Positions 52,728 to 63,480 of a stretch of DNA of 64,000 nt are shown here, piece after piece (within the stretch, counting starts at the first letter, position 1; each line of letters starts with the position of its first letter). The stretch is from Bactericera cockerelli (Eukaryota > Arthropoda > Insecta > Hemiptera > Triozidae), in assembly GCA_024516035.1 (NCBI GenBank), contig CM044963.1, forward strand, positions 21,633,176 through 21,697,175, in the 5' to 3' direction. Both the position numbers and the translations under genes were made by a program. The notes under the pieces were generated by a model. The model saw nothing but the letters and a program-made list of their open reading frames with translations, made no database searches and had not been told where the DNA came from.

Positions 52728-53566
52728 GTCCAGTGTCTCTAAGCCAGTTCTATGAGTCATTGTACATTCATCATAGTATATTATACGATCAACTTGAAAT
52801 CCCTGAGGACTTTGGCCATATCACTTTGCATCCAATAATACAGCTTGGTGTATCTACTGAATTTAAATTGAGCGGCAATTTCAAAGCAGAATGAACAGTG
52901 CGGCCTCCTTCTATCAGTGTGGTGGCAAAAACCGGACGATGCAACAGCAATGGCAATATTTCCATCTTTGCGTATTGTAGCTAACAAAAGGTTTATTAAG
53001 AATGTTTTTTCAGTTCCAATGGAGCATCTAGGAAGAACAAATTATTACCTACAGAATCAAGAGATGAAGTGACGCTCTGAAGTACAGTTTTCATATACGT
53101 ATCTCTGTTCACTATTGAGTAATGGCACTTTTTCAGAGACGAAAGACCTCATTTGAACGTGTTGTATGAAATTTCTGCCAAATAAGTTCTGTTGGTAATA
53201 ATGTTCACATTGCTTGCGCATCATCAAGTAAAAAAACCCATGGTAGCATGCAGCATGGAACGTAGGGTATTCAATGCCGCCTACCATTTTGAGGCTTCTG
53301 AATAAAGTAGGTCCTCGCACTTTATGTAGAAGTAATCGTAGGTAGAAACATTCTGAGTCATTCTGATGTACGGTATAAAATTTTACCAAGAACCTGGTCT
53401 TTTTTTACACCCGATGTCCTGGAACAATTGATCTTTTTTTCCTTCTTTGGAACATTTTGTTTTTCCACACATAAAATGCTGGTACTTCATTAAAAAAAGA
53501 GTCTTTGCAAATTCATCCGGGTTTTCATAGTTGGAAAAACGCCATTAATGTTGTTTTTAGGAGGGT

Positions 53567-54170
53567 TGTCAATTCTCTTTTTGGACATTAAGTTGAGAAC
53601 CCCTATTTTCTTTTAAAATTTGTTTCTTATTATTCCCCTACATCACAAAAAAAGCTGTGTGCCAAATTTCAAGTCATTCGGCTCAACCGTTTTGAGAATC
53701 TTGCAAGACGCTAAAATGTCTACTTTTGTCCATAAGTTGAGGACCCCTGTTATCTTTGAAAAATCCTTTCACTAAGCTTCTTCATCAGTGAAAGAAGTTT
53801 TCTGCCTAATTTTCAAGTCATTCAGCTCAACCCTTTTGAGAATCTAACAACACTCTAAAAATGACTAATTTTGACCATAAGTTGAGAACCCCTGTTTCCT
53901 TAAAAAAAAAATCCGTTCTTAGTACGCCCTTACATCATAAGGGGAAGCTTCCTGCAAAATTTCAAGTCAATCGGCCCAGCCGTTTAGGCTCTGCGTTGAT
54001 TATCAATAAATGTTAACTTTTGGCCATAAGTTGAGAACCCCTGTTTACTTCAAAAAATCCGTTCTTAGTACGCCCCTACATCCTAAGGGGAAGCTTCCTG
54101 CAAAATTTCAAGTCAATCGGCCCAGCCGTTTAGGCTCTGCGTTGATTATGAATTAATGTAAATGGATTTT
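53567..54170. repeat. Four tandem units of about 145 bp
   Basis: Each unit has 'cataagttgagaacccctg' (about 53585, 53730, 53876, 54024), then 'aaatttcaagtcaatcggc' and 'cagccgtttaggctctgcg'. The last two units are almost identical. Similar words are common inside Helitrons. Confidence 0.75.
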
Positions 54171-54175
54171 ATATA

Positions 54176-55065
54176 TACAGGGTCTTCATAAAGTCTCACC
54201 CAGGCCTAGGTTTCTCGAAAACAACTCAGAATATCAAAAAACGCAAAAACCCGTATTCCTTTATATTTAGGGGGATTGATTTTCAGACAAAAAAATTTTG
54301 CCTACACGGCCCCAGTCAGGCTGGGCATGGACCAACTTTAAAATCTTAAATAGAATGGTATGTCTTGTGGCATATTGTTTTAAAGGTCTTATTGAGAGAA
54401 GTTCATTACAATAAATTTCAGTGTGCTACAACTTACCGTTCTCGAGATACAGGGTCGGACGTCCTGCGTAATATCCATATATTTTGACCTGTAACTCGTT
54501 AACCGTAAATTATGGAGAAAATTTTTCTTGATAATAATAACTCCTTATGACAAGACATTTCGAACAAGTTATAACTCGACATACTCTGTTGATGTTAGTT
54601 TCTGGTCGGTTTCGTCAGCCAGCCGGACGAACAGTCGAAAAAATTTTAACGAAAAAACAAATCAAGTTTTAACTTGTTCGAAAGTTCTTGCCATAAGGAG
54701 TTATTATTAACAAGAAAAATTTTCTCCATAATCTACGGTTAACGAGTTATAGGTCAAAATATATGGATATTACGCAGGACGTCCGACCCTGTATCTCGAG
54801 AACGGTAAGTCGTAGCTCACTAAAATTTGTTGTAATGAACTTCTTTTAATAAGACCTTTATAACAGTATGTCACAAGACATACCATTCTATTTAAGATTT
54901 TAAAGTTGGTCCATGCCCAGCCTGACTGGGGCCGTGTAGGCAAAATTTTTTTGGCTGAAAATCAATTCCCCTAAATATAAAGGAATACGGGTTTTTGCTT
55001 TTTTTGATATTCTGAGTCGTTTTCGAGAAACCTAGGCCTGGGTGAGACTTTATGAAGACCCTGTA
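54176..55065. mobile_element. Foldback/mariner-like MITE with about 400-bp inverted arms
   Basis: Left end TACAGGGTCTTCATAAAGTC, right end the exact complement, with TA duplicated outside (54174-54175, 55066-55067). The arms remain complementary, with few mismatches, to about 54560 and 54665 around a roughly 100-base loop. No transposase. The TA target and TACAGGGT start suggest Tc1/mariner mobilisation. Confidence 0.85.
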
Positions 55066-55284
55066 TAGATATCCATGTCTTTTTTTTTTTTTTTCTTTCT
55101 TTTTTGATGGATTTTCCGATCATGTTGCGATCTGATAGATCATGTTTTTGATAGATTATACTTTCCATTAAATACGATAGTGAATGTGTAATTAATGTAA
55201 TTATGTTAAGGTTGTTTTTGTATTAAAAGACCTCCATTTTTTTAAAGAAAATTAATTAGTGCACTTGTACAAAAAATAATAATA
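55066..55284. other. AT-rich spacer
   Basis: T-run at 55080-55105 and general AT-rich sequence; nothing recognised. Confidence 0.4.
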
Positions 55285-55440
55285 ATGACGAAATATCATT
55301 ATCTCTACTGCCCGCTCATGACTAAAGAGTCCAATTACTTCAGCAGCAGACGTATTAGTATGTCATCAGATCTGAAAATGGGAGGATTAGTTGTCATGTC
55401 CCGGCTGGATTTCGAACCCGCGACCTCTGGATTACCAGAC
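55285..55440 (-). repeat. tRNA-like SINE, family S1, diverged
   Basis: 'gtcatgtcccggctggattt' and 'cgaacccgcgacctctggat' reversed S1 head; the body is degenerate. Confidence 0.6.
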
Positions 55441-55469
55441 CGACACAACGCTTTCACCAACACAGGGAT

Positions 55470-55610
55470 TCATCATCATGAACGATGGTAGCCAGACAGT
55501 GGAGGAATGACTCAGCACTTCTACCACTGTCTTTACAGGGAGGCTTATAATTGACAAGGGCCCTTAGAACCAAGCCAATGCTGGTCTACTTCTTGTTTAT
55601 AGTACCCCAG
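55470..55610 (+). repeat. Interspersed repeat 'gatggtagccagacagtgg'
   Basis: Matches 25590-25750 and 57648-57770. Confidence 0.6.
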
Positions 55611-55775
55611 CCAGACTGCTGGTCTTCTCCCTGTTTATAATCCCCCAGACAGACTGCTGGTCTACTTCCTGTTTATAGTCCCCCAGCCAGGCTGCTGGTC
55701 CACTCAATATTTATAGTCCCCCAGCTAGACCGCTGGTCTACTCCCTGTTTATAGTCCCCCAGCCAGACACGGGGA
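55585..55775. repeat. Tandem repeat, about 39-bp units
   Basis: Four to five units of 'ctgctggtctactccctgtt' plus 'tatagtcccccagccagac'. Related in reverse to part of the 263-bp insert at 34427. Confidence 0.8.
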
Positions 55776-55799
55776 TCAGAAGAGAAAATCTCAGTAAAG

Positions 55800-56844
55800 A
55801 AGAGAACATAGAACAGCTGTCTCCTACCTGTATCTCAACTATCTCAAGCAACACATGGCAATGAGGTGTGAGAATGAAGAGAAAATACCATTGCACTAGT
55901 GTACATTGTACTAGTGTATGTATGTATTGTATATAGAATGTATGTACTGTACATAGACTATATAGTATCTATGTATTTTATATAGAAGGAGAAGACAAAG
56001 GAGCAGCGTACATTAGCATACGATTAAACACCCGTCTGAAACGCCGCACCACGCCATACGTCGGTATTTCAAAAGCATCTTTATTCCGAGCGCTGCTCGC
56101 ACTTAAGCTGAAATTAGGAGGGGGGGGGTTGGGGAGGGGGGTACGTGAGTATTAAGCACACAACTCTTTCAGACACCACAAAGTGATTTCTAGGAAATTT
56201 CGAAGCGTACATTACAAAGCTACCACCGCCAACCGCACCCTACCGTACTTCATGCATGGGCCCATTGCTTAGTCTCGAGCTCCAAAATAATGCTCTTATG
56301 TAGTAAAGTCAACAAACATAAATACCAAATTAAAATTTGTGAGTCTAATTTTTGTAAGTAGGAACCCTGGATAAGGCGGACTTGTGTAAGCAGGATATCT
56401 GGATATTAATTTTTATATTAATTTTTTAATTAATTATAATATTTGACTCTGATATTTAAGAAAATCCGAAATTTTTGACCGATACTTGCCGATACAGATT
56501 TTTTATGTGGAATCTAGACCGGATGTGGAATTCAACGACCGGAGTTTAACCAGTGAAATAATATTTCAAAGAGCTGGTACTGACTAAGCAACTGGCCCCG
56601 TATGATTACACTCCTCTACCTCTCACTATCCAACCCTTTCTATCTCTGGCCTCCCCTTACCTACCCCCATTCCCCCTAAACACTTCCCCCTAACTTCCAT
56701 CAATTTTCTCACTCTCAATTCCTCGAAGCTGAAATCCATTACCCAGATGAGAAACGATTTAGTTGCTCAATCTCAGCCTTTGAACCAATGAATGAAAATC
56801 GACATGGAAAAGGTGGGCTTTTAATTTCCTACTAAAAAAAAGTT
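55800..56844. other. Non-coding stretch with a G-rich tract
   Basis: Holds a (TATG)n-like region near 55905-55985 and a G-tract region at 56118-56146 (G9-tt-G4-a-G6) able in principle to form a G-quadruplex. No gene recognised. Confidence 0.4.
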
Positions 56845-57000
56845 AAAAGTTATCATATTTGTGTTAATCACTTTCGTGATATCACAACTACTCAAACTCG
56901 CTTTACGAAATCCACGCTGAATGTGGGACTTGAAACACCGACCTCCAGGCTACAAGTCCGCCGCCTTATCGACCAAGCTAGTCAAGCTACGGTCGGTCAA
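56845..57000 (-). repeat. tRNA-like SINE, family S2
   Basis: 'gttatcatatttgtgttaat' to 'ccgccgccttatcgaccaag'; near full length. Confidence 0.8.
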
Positions 57001-57221
57001 TGTCCTATAATTGATCACAAGATGTAAATTAAGATGATGACAGCAAGGACTCTGAATGTTATAATTGTACCTCTCTATTAGTAAACAAATCTTAATAAAT
57101 AAATAAAAAACCATGGGTAAACATTATTTTTTCTTTCACCTACTTTGGTGTGTAGAAAGGTAGGTATGTAGAAACGTACTTAGTATGTAGAAAGAAAAAA
57201 AACCTAATAGTTGTTAGGTAA

Positions 57222-57460
57222 TTTTCGGCCCTACCCAGGCTGGGTGAGGTTAATGTGGGTAGCTGGTACGAGTTCCAGCGAATGGAGGTTAAAACCCCCG
57301 TCCTAATCAGAACGTTAAATCAAATAGAATCGTTGGCAGTAGGAAGGGCATCCAGGCGTACAAATGTGCCACAATCAAGCAACTTCAACCATGAGGTTGA
57401 AAAATGCCGACCCCAAGTAGGTTTGGGACAAGGCAAAGTGAAAGAAGAAGAAGAAAATAC
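57222..57460 (+). repeat. SINE body with LINE-like 3' tail
   Basis: 'cctacccaggctgggtgagg' and 'gttccagcgaatggaggtta' are the S6/S5 body. 'ggcagtaggaagggcatcca' through 'aaagtgaaagaagaagaaga' is a widespread arthropod LINE/SINE 3' tail ending in (GAA)n. Confidence 0.65.
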
Positions 57461-57647
57461 CTAATAGGCATTAACCCTTACCGTCAGTCATCATCCGTGG
57501 TAAAGTGTTAATACACTCTGGCTCTTCATCCGAACACTGTGGGTTCGAAGCCGAAAACGAATTTCTTTGAGGTGAAGCCAGCAAGAGCCTCCTAACATTT
57601 TATTTTTAAGCGGCTCTTTCACTTTTCTAAATCCATTAAGTTCATCA

Positions 57648-57770
57648 TATAGGGTGGCGTCATCGTGAACGATGGTAGCCAGACAGTGGAGGAATGACTC
57701 AGCACTTCTACCACTGTCTTTACGAGGAGGCTAGTAATTGACAGGGGCCCCCAGAACGAATGCTGGTCCT
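57648..57770 (+). repeat. Interspersed repeat 'gatggtagccagacagtgg'
   Basis: 'tcatatagggtggcgtcatc' to 'cagaacgaatgctggtcc'. Third copy of the family. Confidence 0.65.
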
Positions 57771-57809
57771 TTAAATTACTGATTTTACAATCCAGTAAGA
57801 CCGTCAGTG

Positions 57810-57985
57810 CTCGTTCCTCAGACTAATAACAACTCATTTTTTTTCTCTCACGAAATATGAGTGGACCCTGGACAATCTGGACATAGTAGACATGCAAAGT
57901 ACAGGGCAGATAATTTCCTGCCCAATTAAGATACGAACCCAGGTCACCGTGCGTGAAAACCTAGAGCACAACACCACGGGGACTC
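57810..57985 (-). repeat. tRNA-like SINE, family S4, diverged
   Basis: 'cgaaatatgagtggaccctg' and 'cgaacccaggtcaccgtgcg' reversed S4. Confidence 0.6.
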
Positions 57986-58159
57986 CTCTGTTTCACACAA
58001 TTTGACTTACCTAACAGTCTAATACAAGAAAAAAGAAATTTATAATTTACGGAGAGTGATGGCTATTCTACACTGATCCTTACTCTATGATTCTCAGGCT
58101 GCTCAGGCACTTAATTTGAACTTAATGAACTGTGTTGCATCACCTCCACGTGTTCTTCG

Positions 58160-58376
58160 TCTCTTTTTTATCCTCTTTTTCTCTTCCCTCTCTCTCTCTC
58201 TCTTATGTTTCTACGTTTCCTCTTTCTTCTTCCTTTTGATTTATTATACCAATATCCTTTGTCTCTCCATTTTCTCACTTCTTTAGCTGAAAATTTTCAC
58301 AACAACCATTTTTGTTAATCTACCTCTCACTATCTTTTTTTATTTCCCTAAAAAATTCCTTTCACTCTCTCCCTCC

Positions 58377-58408
<32 letters not shown>

Positions 58409-58760
58409 TTCTCTCTGTATATCTCTCTGTTTCTTTTTCTCTCTCTCCCTCTCTATCTCTCTCTATCTCGCTTACCTCCCAAAAAGTTAAGTTTAGCTTA
58501 GGAGGTGACCTAATATGTATATTATCTTGATGTAAATAAATTTGCCTCTCTCTCTCACTCTATTTCTTACTCTACTCATCTTTTTCTCATATTTTTTTAA
58601 CTTTGCCTCTACCTTGATCCTTTCTTTTTCAAAATGCTTTCAACATATCTATCTCAGTTAATCTCTCACAACTTACCTTCCTATACATATTTCTCTATTT
58701 TAAATCTCCTTTTCTCTCTCTCCTCCTTCTTTCTCTCCTAAGTAAACATCGCTCATTGAA
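58160..58760. repeat. (CT)n-rich imperfect microsatellite
   Basis: CT/TTC-rich on the plus strand. It includes the words 'aaaaagttaagtttagctta' and 'ggaggtgacctaatatgtat' (58482-58520), repeated in altered form at 59890-59935. Confidence 0.8.
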
Positions 58761-58865
58761 GAGAAGAAAAAAAAAAAAAAGATTGCTACGTGAAGAAAAG
58801 TTTGCTGTAAAGTTTAAAAAATCTTGTTTGCGCAAACCCAAAGCAGGTAAATATCCTGTAAAACA

Positions 58866-59100
58866 CTTGAGGAGAGAGAAAGACAGAAGAAGAAGGATAG
58901 AGAGATAGAGAGGGGAGTAAGAAAGAGAGAAGGAGTAAGAGTGAGAGAGAAAGACAGAAGAAGAAAAAGGAGAGAGGGATAGAGAGAGGGGAGTAAGAAT
59001 AAGGAAGGAGAGAAAGAGAGAGAGAAAATAAAAGAGAAGAGAGAGAGAGAGAAAGAGAGGGAGATATAGGAAAAAGGGAGGGAGGTAAAGTAAATGAAAG
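58866..59100. repeat. (GA)n-rich imperfect microsatellite
   Basis: Purine-rich on the plus strand, the reverse of its neighbours. Minus-strand Ser/Leu-rich frames 58695-59186 are repeat translations. Confidence 0.85.
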
Positions 59101-59314
59101 GTAAATATTTGCAATAAAACATCAAAATCAGGAACGTAAATGAAGTGGTTGCCTACAGGGTGTAACAGCATGTATTCTGGCCCCACTCAACCTGGGTGTA
59201 GTGGGTAGTTGTAAAATAAATTAAACTAGTAGTTTTTGGTGACTGTAAATGAAAGTGAGAAAATGAGAGAGAAAGATGTAGTATATAAAAATAATAAGAC
59301 TAACCTCCTAGAAA

Positions 59315-59518
59315 TTTATTATTCTGTGGTCACCAACACCAGGCGAGGTTAACCCTTAAAGAATTTCTACCACCTAACCCTCAGAGTCTTATTATTATGT
59401 GGTCACAAACTCATATATAAATGAGGAAAAATTCATGCACTGGGTGGAATTCGAACCAGCGGATACCTACACTACCTGGACTACCAGACTAGCTCGTTAA
59501 CCACTTGACTACCAGTGC
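59315..59518 (-). repeat. tRNA-like SINE, family S8, near full length
   Basis: 'tctgtggtcaccaacaccag' to 'aaccacttgactaccagtgc'. The minus-strand head is 'gcactggtagtcaagtggtt'. Confidence 0.75.
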
Positions 59519-59579
59519 ACGGAAGTTACTTCATAGATTGGAGCTTTTCAATAAAATTTGCACATACTGTACAAAATGT

Positions 59580-60135
59580 ACATTCTTTCTTCCTTTCACT
59601 CTATCTCTCTCTTTCTATTTTCTACCGAAATTTTTATCCCTCCGTCTCACACTTCTATCACACTTTTGTCATTTCTCCTCTCTCTCTCTCTTTTTCTCTC
59701 TTTCTTTCGCGTTTCCTTATTCTTTGTATTTCACTACTTATCGGATCTGTTTCTTCCGCATTCAATGTTTTTCCTTCCCAAAGAGAGAAAGTGAGAGAGA
59801 CAGACTCTCTCTGCCTCTCTTATCTCCAACTTCTTTCTCTCCCTTCCTTTTTTCTCTCTTACTTCCTCTCTCTGTTCCTCTCTCTGTGTCCCAAAAAGTT
59901 AGCATTAGCTTAGGGGATGTTATTTTTGTATATGTATATGTTTAAAAAATTAAATATAAATAATTGAAATGTTCAAAATCGAAAATCAAAATATTCCTTC
60001 CTCTCTCTCTCCCCTCCTCTCTCTCTCTCTTTCTCTTTCTCTCTCTCTCTTTCTCTTTCTCTCTGCCTCTCTCACGTCCTATTTCTTTCACTCCCTTCCT
60101 TTTTTCTCTCTCCCTTCCCTTCTCTCTCTCTCTTT

Positions 60136-60175
<40 letters not shown>

Positions 60176-60195
60176 CGCCTCTCTCTCTCCCTTCA

Positions 60196-60226
<31 letters not shown>

Positions 60227-60560
60227 TTCTCTCTGCCTCTCTTACCTCCTACTTCTTTCTCTCCCTCCTATTTCTCTCTCCCCCTTCCTCTCTATTTCTC
60301 CCCTTTCCTCTCTGTCTCTTTCTTTCTCTCCACCTCTCTCACTACCTTCCTCTCTCTTTCCAGTCCTCTCTCTCCCTTCCTATCTCTCTCTCCCCCTTCC
60401 TCTCTCTCTCACTTTCTTTCTCTCTCTCTCTCTTTCTCTCCGCCTCTCTCACCACCTTCCTCTCTCTCTCTCCTTAACTCGCTTTCACTTTCTTCCCTCT
60501 CCCTCCCTTCTTCTCCCTCCCTTCGCATTTTCCTTATTTCCTCTACCCTTTTCCCTTTTC
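59580..60560. repeat. Long (CT)n-rich microsatellite
   Basis: About 1 kb of CT, CCT and TTC units, densest at 59995-60500. The 199- and 215-codon frames here are phases of the same repeat. Confidence 0.9.
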
Positions 60561-61084
60561 TAAATTTACTTCCGTTCTACCTATCTCAGTTTTTAGTGTG
60601 GTTTGAAAATCCCTGAAAGAGGTAGTACATGTTCAAAATAATTCCCCTCCTTTGCTCCCTCTGCGTGGCAAATTAAAAATTGAAAATCCTCTCTCCGTGT
60701 TATTAAATTTTTGAATTTTATTAATTTTAAAATTTGGAGTTCTTAATTTTTCTTTTGCCCCTTTATTAAGGTGCTTTTATTATTCAAAATAAGCCCTCGC
60801 TCCTGGCCGTTAACCTTGAAAACATTTTTTTTTGTAGATTATAAAGTCATTCCAGAATGCTAAACGTTTTGAATGTTTTTCCCCGTTTTTTTTTTCTCTC
60901 TCTTTATTTTATTTATTTTTATATTTTCTTTTTTTTGTGGTACCTATCCAGTTGGGATTTTCTTTCTATACACTTTTACCTGTAGGATCTTTTGGAATAA
61001 TAATTAATGTACCAATCATTTTCGTTTCTTGGAAGGTGGCTTTGCAGTTCTAAACCAAACCAAAACCAAATACACACGCCCGTT
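60561..61084. other. AT-rich spacer
   Basis: T-rich tracts; nothing recognised. Confidence 0.4.
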
Positions 61085-61245
61085 CCAGAAAGTCCAGAAA
61101 CAATATTTACTCTCCAAATCTCTGTTTCAACCGTCACACAAGGCATTCGGTTTGGTTATTGCGTTCAAATGAACCAATGAGAATGCGGTGAGAGTTGAAA
61201 GGAAGATTCGGGGATTTGGAGAGTGTTTCTGGAATAGGCTACAGT
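61085..61245. mobile_element. MITE with inverted arms, second copy
   Basis: 'gtccagaaacaatatttact' at the left mirrors 'agagtgtttctggaataggc' at the right; inside, 'aatctctgtttcaaccgtca' matches 32905-32925. Same family as 32875-33040. Confidence 0.6.
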
Positions 61246-61439
61246 ATCTAATCAGGACAAAATAACTAGCCACTGACTGGTAAAACATGGACAAGTAGGA
61301 TCATTTATAGTGAGGACTGATTCGAACCCATTGATTCTAGGTCTTCTCCTTGCTGTTCGTTGCTTTGGAAAAGTAGATGGACAGTAGTCTTCAGTTCTGC
61401 ACATGCAGATGAAAAATAGGGTGGTGAGTTTAATAGAGC

Positions 61440-62198
61440 AAGAAAAAAGGGAAAGGGAGAGCAGAGAGGAAAAGAGACAAAGAAAGAGAAAAAAATAAGA
61501 GGAAGAGAGAGAGAGAGAGAGCGCATGAGAAAGGAAGAAAGAGAGAGAGAAAGAGAAGGAGAACAAAAAAATAAGCGAAATAGAGAGGAAGAACAAGAGA
61601 AAGAGAAAGGAATCGAAAAAAAATACGAGAAAAAGGAAAAAGAGAAGTAAGAAATTAAGGGAATGAGAGAGATAAAGGAAAAGAAAGAAAGGAGGAGAGA
61701 GAAAGAGAGAGAAAGAGAGAGTTAAATAAATAACGGAAAGAAGAAGAGAGGGAGAGAAGTAAAAAATAAGAGTATGAGAAAAAAAGGAAGAGGAAGAGAG
61801 CGAGAATAATTACATAATATCCGGTGTTGTTCAGGTAGAGGAAAACCAACAGGGAAATGGTAGAGTGGTGTTGCCTGTAAATAAACAGCTGGAAAAGGAG
61901 GGGAGGGGGAGAGAGAGAGTAAAGGAGAGAGAGAGAGAAAGAGAAAGAGGGAGGGAGGAAGAGAGAGAGAGAAGAGGAAGAGGAAGAGAGGAGAGAGAGG
62001 GAGAGAATGGTAGGAGAAGAAAGAGAGAGAGCGAGAGAACAAAAGAGGGAGAGAAGTATAGGATGATAGTAGGAGAGAGAGGGGGAGAAAAGGATAGAGG
62101 GAGAAAAAGAGATAGAGAGAGAGAAGAGGAAGAGAAGGAGAGAAGGGTAGGAGAAGAAAGAGAGAGAAAACAAAAGAGGGAGAGCAGGATAGGATGAT

Positions 62199-62244
<46 letters not shown>

Positions 62245-62285
62245 GGAGAGAAATAGAGAGAGGGAAAGTGAGAGAAAGAGAGGAC
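61440..62285. repeat. Long (GA)n-rich microsatellite
   Basis: Purine-rich on the plus strand, with pure (GA)n at 62198-62241. Minus-strand frames 61655-62396 are repeat translations. Confidence 0.9.
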
Positions 62286-62439
62286 GTGAGGTAGATATGT
62301 AACTGTTGTGACTACTGCCCGTTGTCCAGAGCTGCTGTGTTCAATTCCGAGGTAAAAAACACGTGGAACTGTCTTTTCCACGTTAACCTTAATCAACTGG
62401 TCACACTAACAGATCTCAGCAGGTCGCAGAGATAATTGT

Positions 62440-62550
62440 ATGCAGTTTCCAATTAAACCCTACAGCCAGACAAGAAAACAACACCCCCGTCGTGATATGA
62501 CCATGTAGTTGAAAGCGACATTAAAAATCAAAAAAAAAAAAAAAAAAAAA
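62440..62550 (+). repeat. SINE S5 3' end with A tail
   Basis: 'acccccgtcgtgatatgacc' and 'atgtagttgaaagcgac' followed by a 20-base A run. Confidence 0.6.
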
Positions 62551-62555
62551 ACACC

Positions 62556-62840
62556 ACCCTGGATAAGTTTCTAGGAAAGTTCTTAGATTTTTGAGCCACT
62601 AGTACGGGCATAATAATGTAACAGAATATACGAGGGAAAGTCTGTAACTTGAGCTGAAAAAGGTAAAGAAAAGGATTATGCAAAACAGGAGGAGAAATTA
62701 TGATCTAGAAAGATGAGAAGACAGAGTGAGTAAGGAAATAGATAAAAGTTGGAAGGACTTGCAACAGCAATAGGAGTAGGGAAATAGGTTCATACCATGC
62801 AAAGAGGGTAGAGGAAAGAAGAAAAAGGGAGGGAGAGAGG

Positions 62841-62877
<37 letters not shown>

Positions 62878-62934
62878 TGAGAGACAGAATAATAATAAAA
62901 AGAAGAGAAGGAAAGGTGGTAAAAAGGAAGAAAT
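62556..62934. other. A/G-rich non-coding stretch
   Basis: Includes a short (GA)n block at 62830-62875. No gene. Confidence 0.45.
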
Positions 62935-63075
62935 AAGTTTGTGTTAATCACTTTCGTGATATCACAACTACTCAAACTCGCTTTTACTAAATTTACACTG
63001 AGACCGGGCCTTGAACCACCGACCTCTAGGTTACAAGTCCGCCGCCCTTTCGATCAAGATACTGAGGTTGGTAAA
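62935..63075 (-). repeat. tRNA-like SINE, family S2
   Basis: 'agtttgtgttaatcactttc' to 'ccgccctttcgatcaagata', reversed head. Confidence 0.75.
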
Positions 63076-63109
63076 AAAAGGAAGAAGAAGTAGGAATTTT
63101 CTGTATCTA

Positions 63110-63480
63110 TTTTACTCTTTTTTTCTCACACTCTCTCTTTCTTTCTTTCTTTATATCTTTCTCTCTCTCTCTCCCTTTTCATTCCTTTGTCCCCATAATC
63201 ATAATGATACCCCCTAAACTATCCCTATCTCTTTCTCTTTTCTCTCTCTTCTCCATTTCTCTGCGCACCTCTCTTTTCTCTCTTTTTTCTCTCTCTCTCT
63301 TCTCTCTCTCTCTCTTTCTCCATTTCTCTGCGCACCTTTCTTTTCTCTTTCTCTTCTTTCTCTCATTCTCTTCTCACTCTTTTTTTCCTTTTTCTTTCTT
63401 TTTTCTCTCTCTCTCTTTCTCTATTCTCCACTTCTCTTCACCTCTCCCTTCCCTTTCTCCCTTTCCCAACGATTTCCTTT
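63110..63480. repeat. (CT)n-rich imperfect microsatellite
   Basis: Contains a roughly 80-bp internal duplication ('tctccatttctctgcgcacc' at about 63250 and 63318). Confidence 0.85.

Larger units (their letters stand above)
50253..53544 (-). pseudogene. Helitron PIF1-like helicase, fragmented
   Basis: Pieces in order on the minus strand: 53544-53395 (KYQHFMCGKTK), 53389-53057 (FYTVHQNDSECFYLRLLLHK, VRGPTLFRSL, GGIEYPTF), 52987-52781 (LATIRKDGNIAIAVASSG), the Walker B region VYDECTMTHRTGLE split by the hAT, then the continuation TIQDIRGVKNLLGGKTVLLS and GDFRQTLPVV (51571 down), NMRVHLHAD (51417-51229), AILTPKNDNALEINNDL (51208-51023), and FAMTINKARGKTLELAGI ... SRVRSAKSL (50555-50253). These are successive conserved blocks of the Helitron helicase. 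Multiple frameshifts make it non-functional. The Rep endonuclease part is not seen. Confidence 0.8.
50150..53560 (-). mobile_element. Decayed autonomous-type Helitron with insertions
   Basis: On the minus strand the element ends in a GCGGGC-gta-GCCCGC hairpin and CTAG (50150-50167), a Helitron 3' terminus. Its coding part is a frameshifted PIF1-type helicase. Later insertions: S9 (50490-50695), S3 (50740-50820) and hAT (51572-52727). The 5' end is not defined; the 145-bp tandem repeats at 53.57-54.17 kb may belong to it. Confidence 0.7.
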
